Origin: JAHRAW01 sp963693025
GTDB lineage: Bacteria; Pseudomonadota; Gammaproteobacteria; Arenicellales; Poriferihabitantaceae
Reading direction: 5' to 3'
DNA: 64,000 bases
NCBI GenBank assembly: GCA_963693025.1
Contig: OY843749.1
Coordinates: 372,001-436,000, forward strand
Shown here: one piece after another, positions 1-12,000 of the stretch
Position numbering within the stretch: the stretch's first letter is position 1
How the letters are laid out: each line of letters starts with the position of its first letter
Translations under genes and position numbers: made by a program
The notes under the pieces: model-generated
Told to the model about the DNA's origin: nothing
The model's input: only the letters and a program-made list of their open reading frames with translations
Databases searched by the model: none

Positions 1-3000
1 GTGACGGTCACCGTCTTCGGCACATTCCAGTCGGCATCGCTGAAAGTCACCGCGCCCGAGGTGTCGGCGACCGTGCTATCGGCGCTGGTCGGCGTGACCG
101 TCACGATTTCCCCCGCCCTGGGCGCTTCGGGCTCCAAGACCAGCGTGTAAAAGGCGGTGGCGCCTTCATCCACGGCAAGCGCGCGGGGTGATGCGGTAAC
201 GCGGGGTTGCAGTTCCACAAAGAAAAACCGCGTCAGTGAGTTGTCAGCCACGGTGGCGACGCCGTCGATACTGACACGAAGCGTCGCCATATACTGCCCG
301 AGGGTGGCTCGGCTGAATGCGCCGGCGGTGGTCACCGTCCGCGGGGTGTTCCAGTTGGCGGGCGTAAAGGTCAGCGAGTCGGGCCCAAAACTGACACTCG
401 GCGGCGGCTGCGCGAAGGTAAGCAACAACGTGACCCCCACCGTCACATCGCCTGCGGGCTGGGCGTCCAGCGACACCGTGAGCATGTTGTCAATGGTATT
501 CACCAGCCTTGTTTCCGCAAAACTGGCTTGCACCTGCGGCGCCACCACCAGCACGACCGTGCGCGAGACGGTGACGGCGGTGGGGGTGGTGGAGTCGGTG
601 GCGGTGTAGGTCAACGTGGCGGCAACCGCGCCGGCGGCGGGTATGCCGGTGACGGTGTGCGTGGCGGCGGTGAAGGATAAGCCCGAGGGAATGTCGGCGG
701 TGGGCGTCAGCGCGTAAGTCAGCGCGCCCATGCCGCCGGTGGCGGCGGGCAATACCGTCGGGGTAATCGCGCTACCCGGTGTGAAGATATGCACCACCGG
801 CGTCGTGCCGAGGCTCAGCGCGGCGCCGCTGTTGCTGTCAATGACGGTCACCGTCACTGCCCTGGCGGTGGCGACGCCGTAGCCTGCCACCGTGTGACTA
901 ATCGTGGCGGTGTCGTCGGTGGTGTCGGTGTCGTTGGCGGCGGTGACGGTAACCGCCTGCGGCGTGTTCCAGTTGCCGGCGTTGAAGGTCAAACCGGTTG
1001 CCGGTGTGAGTGTCAGGTTGACGCTTGGCGTGGCGGCGTAGGTAACCGTCACATCACCACTCGGCACGGTCTCCAACTCCACGCTATATGTCGCGCTGGC
1101 TTCCTCCCGCACTTGCAGAGTCGCGGTTGAAATCGCAACACCGTCAACCGAGTTGTCATCCACCGTCACGGTCACATCCACCGCGGCGATGCTTGCACTC
1201 GTACCGGTGGCGGTATGGGTAATCGCGACGACATCGTCCACCGTGTCAGGGTCGGCGGCGGCGGCGATGCTGACGGTCTGCGCAGTGTTCCAATCGGCGG
1301 TGGTGAAAGTCAAAGCCCCGCTCGGTAGTAATACCGCGCCGGTTCCGGCGAGGGTAAGCGTCAAGTCATGGCTCGCCGCGGCAATGCTCGGCGTCACGGT
1401 CACATCACTCGCCGGCTGCGCGCTCAGTTGCACGGTGTAAATATCGCTCGCGCCTTCGAGCACCGTCAGCGCAGTCGGCATCACCAGCAACGCCGCGCCC
1501 CGCACCGTGACCGCGAAAGTCAAACTCGCGGTGTCGCCGTCCACATCCGTGGCGGTGAAGGTGAGGCTGACCGCCGCCGTCTGCGTGAGCGGCGCGCCGC
1601 GCAAGGCGCGCGTGGTGTCGTCAAAACTCAAGCCGGGGATAGCGACACTCACATCCGGCGCCAGCGAATAGGTCAAGCCGCCGTTGCCGCCGGTGGCGAT
1701 GGGCAGCGTCAAGTCGACCGTTTCGCGCACGGCGTAGGTCTGGTCGGGTTGCGAGAGCGCGCCGAAAGTCGGGACGCTGTCGCCGTCGAGGTCGGTGACC
1801 GTCGCCACCAGAATGTCGCCGCTCGCGCCGCCCGGATAGTCCGTGCCGCTCAAGGCGTGGCTAATCGTGGCGATGTCGTCGATGGAGTCGATGTCCCGAG
1901 CGGCGCGAAGCGTAACCGTCTGCGCGACATTCCACTGCGCCACGCCGAATGTCAGCGCCGCCGTGGTCGAGTCGACCGTCACATCGGGGTTATCGCTCGC
2001 CGGCATCACCGTCACCGCGCCCCGCGGCACGCCCGACAGCGCCACCGTGTAGGTCGCCGACTCCCTCTCCGCCAGCGTCAGCGTCGCATCCGACAGCGCG
2101 GTGCCGCTCGCCGCCGGCAGAATGCCCGGCACGACGCCGATGTAGTTGGTTCCCGCCGCGCCGGCGGAGAACACCGGATTGCTGAGCGTTGGCAACTCAC
2201 CGGCGACGCCGAAATCAGCGTCGCTCAACACCTCGCCCGCCAAAATCCGCGCCTCGCCGCCGGGGGTTCCGACCTGCGACCAGGTCACGCGCACCGGACC
2301 CGGCGCGCCCTCCACGAGGCTCACGCGGAACAAGCCATTCGTCTGCCGCTCAACCCGCAGCCCCAGCGTGAAGGCGCTCTGCGCGTTGGTTGAGCCGGGG
2401 TGGTCGCTCAACGACACCGACGAACTCGCCCCGCTGAAATCCAACCCCGCAAACAAGCCCGCCGGCAGCGTCGTCAACTGACCGCGGCGCAGGTTCAGCG
2501 TCGTCAAACTCGGCGTGTCGCCGAACAGGTCGGAGCGCAACGCCGTCAAGCCGGTGTCGTCGAGGTGCAGCGCGGTCAATGCCGACAAGTCATTCAGCAC
2601 GCCCGCCGGCAGCGAGGTGAGCGGGCTGTTGGACAGGAACAGCGCGGTCATGCCGCTCAGCCCCGCGAAATCGCCGCTCTGCAGACTACTCACGCCGGAC
2701 ACCGCCAGACTGGTGATATTGCCCAAATGCGCCGCCGTCACCGCGCGGCAGTCGGGAATGATGTCGCCCGGATTGTCGCGCCGCGCCGCCAGCACAATGG
2801 CATCGCGCACCGCCGGCGTGCGCCCGCAGAGCGCCGCCGTGGTCTCGCCGACGGTCACCGCAAAAGTCAGGGTGTCGCTGTCGGCGGCGGTGTTGTTGGT
2901 GTCTTGGTCGGTTACCGTGTAGGTCAATGACACCGCGACCGCCACCGTGTCCGGCGTGCCGCTCAATACGCGCGTGGCGGTGTCAAAACTCAAGCCCGAC

Positions 3001-6000
3001 GGAATATCGCCGTTTGGCGTCAGGGCATAGTCCAGCACGCCGAAGCCGCCGGTTGCCTCGGGCAGCGTCAGCGGCGCAATCGCAAAATTCCGGTCGTAAC
3101 TCTGCGCTTGAACCTGCGCGCCGCCGAAGTCCGGGGCGTCGTCAATCTGCGCGTCGGTAATCGTCACCACCGCATCGGGCGCGGCAATCGCGTCATACGG
3201 CGCGCCCGCCGCCGTCACCGCGTGCGCGACGGTGACGGTGTCGTTGGTTTGATTGCTGTCGACGGCGGCGGTTATCGTCACCGTGCGCGCCCGGCTCCAA
3301 TCGTTGCGCGTGTAAGTCAATTCGCTCGGCGCCACCGTCAACGCGCCACCCGCCGGCGCGCTCGGCGCAATGGTCACATCGCCGAGTGTCGGCGCGGTCA
3401 GCGACACCGTGTATGTCGAACTCAAGCCCTCGCCAACGCGCGGATTGGCGGGCGCAATCACAATCGCCGGCGCGGTCGCATAGGTCACCCGCACGCGGAA
3501 TGTCTGGCTGTCGCTGTCGCTCGGAGCGCGGTTGGCGTCGGCATCGTGAACCGTGTAGGTCATCGTCAAATCCGCCGCCACCAACGGAATGCCGGACAAG
3601 GTCACGCTGCCGAACTGCGTCGGGGTCAGCGCCAACCCCGGCACCGCCGTCGCCAAATCCGGCGTCAAGGTATAACTCAACGCGCCATTGCCGCGCGTGG
3701 TCGGATGCGCCACCGGCAAAAACCGCGTCGGAATCGGCGTGCCGACCACCGCGTCAATGTCGGCAATCATGTCAAACTGCGTCGTGCCAAACGCCGGGGC
3801 GGTGTCGGTGTCGTCGTCGTTAACCGTCACCACCACATAAGTCGCGGTCACCCCGCCATAACCCGCCACCGCGTGGCTAATCGTGGCGGTCTCGTCGGCA
3901 AAATCCGCATCGTCCTCGGCGGCGGAGACGATGACCGGCTGCGGCGTGTTCCAAGTGTTGCCGTCAAACACCAGCGCGGTATTCGCCGGAATAGACACGC
4001 CGTGGTCGGCAACATCCCCGCCCACGCTCGGCGTCACCGTCACATCACCACTCGGCGGCGTGCTCAGCGCCACGGTGTAGGCGGTCGCGGGACTGCCCTC
4101 GTCCACGCTCAGCGCGGTGGTTGAGAGCGTGACGCCCGGTGCGATGGAGTCCACGACCGTCACCGTCACATCGGCGGGCGTGATGCCGTCGTATTCGGCG
4201 GCGGTGGATGCCACGGTGTGGCTGATGACGGCGGTGTCGTCGGCGGTGTCGGAGTCGACGCCGCCGCTCACCGTCACCGTCTGCGCGACATTCCAATCGC
4301 CGGCGGTGAATACCAGTCCGGCGGGCGCAATGTGGGTGGTGGCGACCGCCGGATTGTCGCTGCTCGGCGTGACCGTCACGCCGCCGCTCGGCTGAGCGTC
4401 CAGCACCACGGTGTAGGTATTGCTCACGCCGCTGCTGCCCTCGTCAACGGTCAGCGTGAGCGGGGCAATCGTCACCGATGCGGTCTGGGCTTCGGGAACC
4501 ACCACGCGCAGGTCGGCGATGGTGATGCCGGCGTAGGCGGCATCCGCGCTCGCCGCCGTGTGGCTAATCGTGGCGTCGGGGTTGGGGGCGGCGTCGGCGT
4601 CGGCGGCGGCGGTGACGGACATCGTCTGCGGCGTGTTCCAGGTGGCGGCGTTGAAGGTCAGCCCCGCCGTCGGGGAGACGGTGACCGAGGCGTCGCTGCT
4701 CACCGCCGTAATCACCACATTGCCGCTACTCGGCGCGCCTTCCAGCGCCACGGTGTAAGCGCCGCTCGCGCCCTCCGCCACGGTCAGGGCGGGCGTGGAA
4801 ATCGTTACCGCGATGCGCTGGGCTTCGGGAACCGTCACTTGCACATCGCCGATGGTGACGCCGTCGTAGTCCGCGCCGATTGCCGTGTGGCTCACATTCG
4901 CACCGGGATTGGCGACGGCGTCGCCGTCCGCCACGCTGGTGACGGTAACCGACTGCGCGGTGTCCCAATCGGCGGGGGTGAAGACCAGCCCCGCGGCGGG
5001 GGCGACGGTGACCGAGTTGTCATCGCTCGCCGGCACAATCGTCACATCGCCGCTCGGCTGGGTGTTCAGCGCCACGGTGTAGGTGTCGCTCGCGCCCTCG
5101 CTGATATTCAGCGCGGCGGTTGAGAGCCTGACGCTGGGCGTGCTGGTGTCGGTGACGGTGACCACGACATCGCCGCCGTCGAGCAGCGTGGCGTAGTTGC
5201 CCGCCCCCGCCACCGCGTGGCTAATGGTGAGGGTGTCGGTTACGGTGTTGGTGTCCGGCACGGCGGTGATGACGATGTTCTGCGCCGTGTCCCAGTTGGC
5301 GGCGGAGAAAACCAACTCAACCGGCGAGTAGGACAACCCGCCACCGCTCGGCGTCACCGTCACATCGCCGCCGTCGGGCGCCGCCGCCAACTCCACCGCG
5401 TAGGTGCCGGAGTTGCTGCCCTCGGCGACGGTCAGCGTGGTCGGGTCAAGCAACACCGCCGGGGCGAGATTCACGGTGACGGTGAAGAGCAGGCTGTCCT
5501 CGTCCGTTGCGCCGGTGAAGCCGTCGGCGTCGGCGACGGTGTAGGTCAGCGTGACGGTGAGCGCGCTCGTAATGCTCGCGCTCGGCTCACCGCGCAATGC
5601 GCGTGCGGTGTCGTCAAAACTCAAACCCGCCGGAATGTCCGTCTGTGGCGTCAGCGTATAGGTCAGCGTGCTGTTGCCGGTGGTGGCGATGGCGGTGGAG
5701 GGGAGCGTCAAGGCGGTGATTGGCACGCCGACGGTGTAGGTCTGCGCGGGCACCACCGTGCCGCCGGCGAAAGCCGGGGCGGTGTTGAAGTCGTTGTCGA
5801 GCACCGTCACCACCACCTCACCGGCGCTCGTAATCACATCGTAGCCGACCACCGCGTGGCTAATCGTGGCGGTGTCGTTGTCAAAATCCGCGTCGTCCTC
5901 GTCGGCGGCGACCACCACCGCCTGCGGCGTGTTCCAGTTGTTGCGGTCAAACACCAGCGCGGTGTTGGGCGGAACCGACACGCCGTGAGCGGCGACATCG

Positions 6001-9000
6001 CCGTCCACGCTCGGCGTAACCGTCACATCGCCACCCGGCTGTGTGTCCAGAACCACGGTGTAGGTGTTGCCCCCGCCGCCGCCCCTGCCCTCGTTCACGC
6101 CGAGCGCGCGCGGTGCAATCGTGACGCCCGGCGTGCCGGTGTCAATCACCGTCACCGACACCCCCGCCGCCGTGACGCCGCTGTATTCGGCGGCGGTGGC
6201 GGTGACGGTGTGGCTAATCGTGGCGGAGTCGGCGGTGGTGTCCAAGTCGGCGACGCCGCGAACCGTCACCGTCTGCGCGACATTCCAGTCGGTTGCGGTG
6301 AAGGTCAATTCGGCTGGCGAAGCAGCGGCGGCGGCGGGCGTGTCGCTCAGCGGCGCAATCACCACATCGCCCGCGCTCGGCGCGGCGGTCAATACCACCG
6401 TATATTCGCCGGTGTCGGCTTCGTTCACATCCAGCGTGAGCGGATTCACCGTCACGCCGGCGCTCTGGGATTCGGGAATCGTCACCGTCACCGCATCGAT
6501 GGTGATGGCGTCGTAGCCCGCGTCCGTGCTTGCCGCCGCGTGGCTGATGGTGGCGTCGGCGTTGGGGGCGGCGTCGGCGTCCGCCGTGCCGGCGATGGCG
6601 ACGGTCTGCGCGACATTCCAGTCGCCGGCGGTGAAGGTCAACGCCGCGGTGGCGGGAGCGACGGTGGCGGAGGCGTTGTCGCTGGTCGGCGTAATCACCA
6701 CGTCGGCGCTCGGCGGCGTGGTCAGCGCCAAGGTGTAGGTGGCGGTCGCGCCCTCGTTCACGGTCACCGTGTCGGTGGACACCGTGACGGCGGGCGCGTC
6801 GTCGTCGGTGACGGTTACAGTCACATCGCCGCCGACGGTCAGCGTGGCGTAAATGCCGACGCCCGCCACCGCGTGGCTCACGGTGACGGTCTCGTCGTCC
6901 GTGTCAACGTCCCGCGCGGCGGTGATGCTGATGTTTTGCGCGGTGTTCCAGTTGGCGGCGGTGAAGGTCAATACGGCGGGCGAAAGGGTCAGTCCCGCGC
7001 CGCTCGGCGTCACCTCCACCTCGCCGGTGTTGGGCGTAACCGACAACGCAACCGCGTAGGTGCCGGTGCTGCTGCCTTCGGCGACGGTCAGCGCCGGCGG
7101 GGTAAACACCAGCGCCGGCGGCACTGCGGTGGTGATGGTGACGGTGAAGGTCTGGCGGGCTTGGTCGGTGGCGGCGGTGCTGGCGTCGGCGTCGGCGGCG
7201 GTATAGGTCAGCGTGAGCGCCTGCGCGACCAGCGCATTCGCCGTGCCGCTCAACACGCGGTTGCCGGCGTCAAAACTCAAACCCGGCACGGTGGCGGTCA
7301 AATCCGGCGCCAGCGCATAGGTCAGCGTGCCGTTGCCGCCGCTGGCGTCGGGCAGCGTCAAGTCGACCGCATCGCCGAGGGTGTAAATCTGGTCGGGCTG
7401 AGTCGCCGCGAAAACCGGCGGCGTGTCGGTGTCGTTGTCGGTGACCGTGACCACCACCACATAGGTCGCGGTCACGCCGGCATAGCCGACCACCGCGTGG
7501 CTAATCGTGGCGGTGGCGTCGGCGAAATCCAAGTCGTCCTCGGCGGCGGAGACGACCACCGCCTGCGCCGTGTTCCAGTTGCCGCTGTTGAAGACCAATG
7601 CCGTGTTTGGCGTAATCGTCACGCCGTGGTTTGCCACATTGCCGCCCACGGACGGCGTCACCGTCACGCTAGCGCTCGGGTCGGTGGTCAATACCACGGT
7701 GTAGGTGTTGTTGCTCCCCTCGTCAACCGTCAGCGCGCTCGGCGTCACCCTGACCGCCGGCGGCGGTGTGTTGACGCCGGTGTCGGTGGCGGTCACCGGC
7801 AGGGAGATGCTACCGGAAACGCCGCTGTTGTCGGTGTAGTGTTGGATATAGCGATAGACCGTGCTCACCGTGTCAAGGTCGTTTTGGGCGGTGAAAGTAA
7901 CGCGCAGGAAGTCGGTTTGACTGGTACTCGTCAGCGCATGCGGCAAAGTTTGGTCGGTGGTAAAAGTCAAACCGCCGTCGTTCGGGACAATTTCCCCGCG
8001 CTCCAACGTCACCCTCGGCGGCGTGATTCCTTGCGCCACAAACACGCGTACAGAGTCGTCGCTACCCTCATTCACCGCCAATGACGCAACCGGAGTGACC
8101 CCAGTGCCATCCTCAAGAAACACCACCGGATGCCCGTCATTATCGCGCACGGTCACCCGAACCGTGCCGACATTTTGGTTGTTGAACCGGGTGTAGGGAT
8201 TGTCGGCGCCCGTCGTGCTCAAGGTATGCGTGATGCTCAAGCCGGTCTCGTCGACTTCGTTGGCGTCATCGCCCGCATTCACGGCGACGGTCTGCGGGAC
8301 ATTCCAAGTCGTCGAGGTGAATCGCAACTGGTTTCCCGGCGTGGGCGGGGTGACATTGATTCCCGAACTGAAGGCGAGGGTAATCCGCACATCGCGCAAC
8401 GCCCCCGGAAAGGTGTCCAACACCACCGTGTAGAACGAGTCCGCCCCTTCCTCGTAGACATCCAATCGCAACGGGCTGATGACCACTCCCGCCGCCGTCA
8501 CCGCCACCGTAAACTCGCGGCTCGCGCTGTCGCCGTCGGCGTCGGTGGCGGTCAGGGTCAGCGTGACCGGCGCGGTGATGGCGGTCGGCGTGCCGCTCAG
8601 TTCGCGCGAGTCAATCCGCCCGCCGCCCGGCGTTCTGACGCTGGTCTCAAACGTCAAGCCGGGCAAGACGCTCGGCACATCCGGCGTGAGCGTGTAAGTC
8701 AAATCGCCGTTGGCGGGCGCGCCGCTCGCCTCGGGCAGGGTCAGCGTGGTGATGGGTACGTCGATTCGGTAGGTCTGGTCGTCCACGGTCTCGGTGGCGG
8801 CGAAAACCGGCGTGGTGTCGGCGTCGGTGTTGGCAATCGTCACCACCACGCTTTCCACGCTCAGCACGCCGCCGTAACCGCTCAGCGCGTGGGTGATGGT
8901 CACGGTGCTGTCTTCAACGAGGGTGTCCGCCACCGCCGTCAGCGTGACCGTCTGCGCCACATTCCAAGTCGCCGCCGTGAAAGACAGCGTACCCGGTACC

Positions 9001-12000
9001 GGCAAGGTCGCGGGAGCGCCGCTCTGCGGCGTTACAAGCACCGTGGTGTTGCGCGGGTTGGTGGATAGCCGCACGGTGTAGGCGGCGGTGGCGACGCCCT
9101 CGTCAATCGTCACCGCCGTGTCGCTAATCAGCACTTCCGCTTCGGGCTGCACGGTGACGGTGAAGGTCTGGACGGCGGTGTCGGCGTCGGCGTCGGTGGC
9201 GGTGTAGGTCAGCGTGACGGCGGCGGCGATGACGCTCGGCATGCCGCTCAACACGCGCGTGTTGGCGTCAAACGATAGTCCCGGCACCGCAACCGTCACA
9301 TCCGGCGTCAGCGTATAAGTCAGCGGCAAATCGCCATTGAGCGCGGCGGGCAGCGACACCGTCTGCGGCTCGTTGACGGTGAAAAACTGAGCGGCAATCC
9401 CACTGCCGATGCCGAAAGTCGGGACGGCGGCGTTGGTGACATCGATGACCGTCACCACGACATCATCGGCGGTGGTGACGCCGTAACCGGTTACCGCATG
9501 GCTAATCGTGGCGGTGTCGTCGGCGAACTCGCGGTCGTCGCGGATGGAGGTGACGACCACCGACTGCGGCGTGTTCCAGGTGGCGGCGTCAAAGACCAGC
9601 GCGGTGTTCGGCGGAAGCATCACGCCGTGAACGGCGACGAAGCCGCCCACGGTCGGCGTCACCGTCACCGTGCCGAGCGGCGGCGTGTCCAGCACGACGG
9701 TGTAGGTGTTGCTCACGCCGCTGCTGCCCTCGTCAACGGTCAGCGTGAGCGGGGTAATCGTCACCGATGCGGTTTGGGATTCGGGAACCACCACGCGCAG
9801 GTCGGCGATGGCGATGCCGGCGTAGGCGGCATCCGCGCTCGCCGCCGTGTGGCTAATTGTCGCGCCCGGATTGGGGGCGGCGTCGGGGTCTGCGTCGGCG
9901 GTGACCGACATCGTCTGCGGCGTGTTCCAGGTGGCGGCGTTGAAGGTCAGCCCCGCCGTCGGGGAGACGGTGACCGAGGCGTCGCTGCTCACCGCCGTCA
10001 CCACCACATTGCCGCTACTCGGCGCGCCTTCCAGCGCCACGGTGTAAGCGCCGCTCGCGCCCTCTGCCACGGTCAGGGCGGGCGTGGAAATCGTTACCGC
10101 GATGCGCTGCGCTTCGGGAACCGTCACTTGCACATCGCCGATGGTGACGCCGTCGTAGTCCGCGCCGATTGCCGTGTGGCTCACATTCGCACCGGGATTG
10201 GCGACGGCGTCGCCGTCCGCCACGCTGGCGACCGTAACCGACTGCGCGGTGTTCCAGTCGGCGGGGGTGAAGACCAGCCCCGCAGTCGGGGCGACGGTGA
10301 CCGAGTTGTCATCGCTCGCCGGCACAATCGTCACATCGCCGCTCGGCTGGGTGTTCAGCGCCACGGTGTAGGTGTCGCTTGCGCCTTCGCTGATGTTGAG
10401 CGCGGCGGTTGAGAGCCTGACGCTGCGCGTGCTGGTGTCGGTGACCGTGACCACGACATCGCCGCCGTCGAGCAGCGTGGCGTAGTTGCCGGCGCCGGAC
10501 ACCGCGTGGCTAATGGTCAGGGTGTCGGTTACGGTGTTGGTGTCCGGCACGGCGGTGATGACGATGTTCTGCGCCGTGTCCCAGTTGGCGGCGGAGAAAA
10601 CCAACTCAACCGGCGAGTAGGACAACCCGCCACCGCTCGGCGTCACCGTCACATCGCCGCCGTCGGGCGCCGCCGCCAACTCCACCGCATAGGTGCCGGA
10701 GTTGCTGCCCTCGGCGACGGTCAGCGTGGTCGGGTCAAGCACCACCGCCGGGGCGAGGTTCACGGTGACGGTGAACAGCAGGCTGTCCTCGTCCGCCGCG
10801 CCGGTGAAGCCGTCGGCGTCGGCGACGGTGTAGGTCAGCGTGACGGTGAGCGCGCTCGTAATGCTCGCGCTCGGCTCACCGCGCAATGCGCGTGCGGTGT
10901 CGTCAAAACTCAAACCCGCCGGAATGTCCGAAGTCGGCGTCAGCGCATAGGTCAGCGTGCCGTTGCCGATGGTGGCGATGGCGGTGGCGGGGAGCGTCAA
11001 GGCGGTGATTGGCACGCCGACGGTGTAGGTCTGGTCGTCCACCGACGCGTTGCCGGCGAAAGCCGGGGCCCTGTTGAAGTCGTTGTCGAGCACCGTCACC
11101 ACCACCTCTCCGGCGCTCGTAATCACATCGTAGCCGCTCACCGCGTGGCTAATCGTGGCGGTGTCGTTGTCAAAATCCGCGTCGTCCTCGTCGGCGGCGA
11201 CCACCACCGCCTGCGGCGTGTTCCAGTTGCTGCGGTCAAACACCAGCGCGGTGTTGGGCGGAACCGACACGCGGTGAGCGGCGACATCGCCGTCCACGCT
11301 CGGCGTAACCGTCACATCGCCGCCCGGCTGCGTGTCCAGCACCACGGTGTAGGTGTTGCCCCCGCCGCCGCCCCTGCCCTCGTTCACGCCCAGCGCGCGC
11401 GGTGTAATCGTGACACCGGGCGTGCCGGTATCAATCACCGTCACCGACACATCATCCGGCGTGATGCCGGCGTATTCGCTGGCGGTGGCGGTTACGGTGT
11501 GGCTAATCGTGGCGGAGTCGGCGGTGGTGTCCAAGTCGGCGACACCGCGAACCGTCACCGACTGCGCGACATTCCAGTCGCCGGCGGTAAATGTCAATTC
11601 GGCGGGCGAAACGGCGGCGGCGGCGGGGGTGTCGCTCAGCGGCGCAATCACCACATCGCCCGCGCTCGGCGCGGCGGTCAATACCACGGTGTAGAAGCCG
11701 GAGTCGCCCTCGTTCACGTCCAGCGTGAGCGGGTTCACCGTCACCCCGGCGCTCTGGGATTCGGGAACCACCACGCGCAAGGTGGCGCGGGCTTGGCGGT
11801 AATCCGCGCCGCTTCCCTGGTGGCGGATGCCGATGGCGGTGTTGGCGACGGCGTCGTCGTCCGCGGTGGGCGTGACGGTTATCGACTGCGACACATTCCA
11901 AGTGGCGGGCGTGAAGGTGAGCGTGGCGGGCGCGAAGGTGGCGGCGCCGGCAAGGAGTCTCAGCGTAATCACCACATTGCCGCCGTCCGGTATGGTCGAA

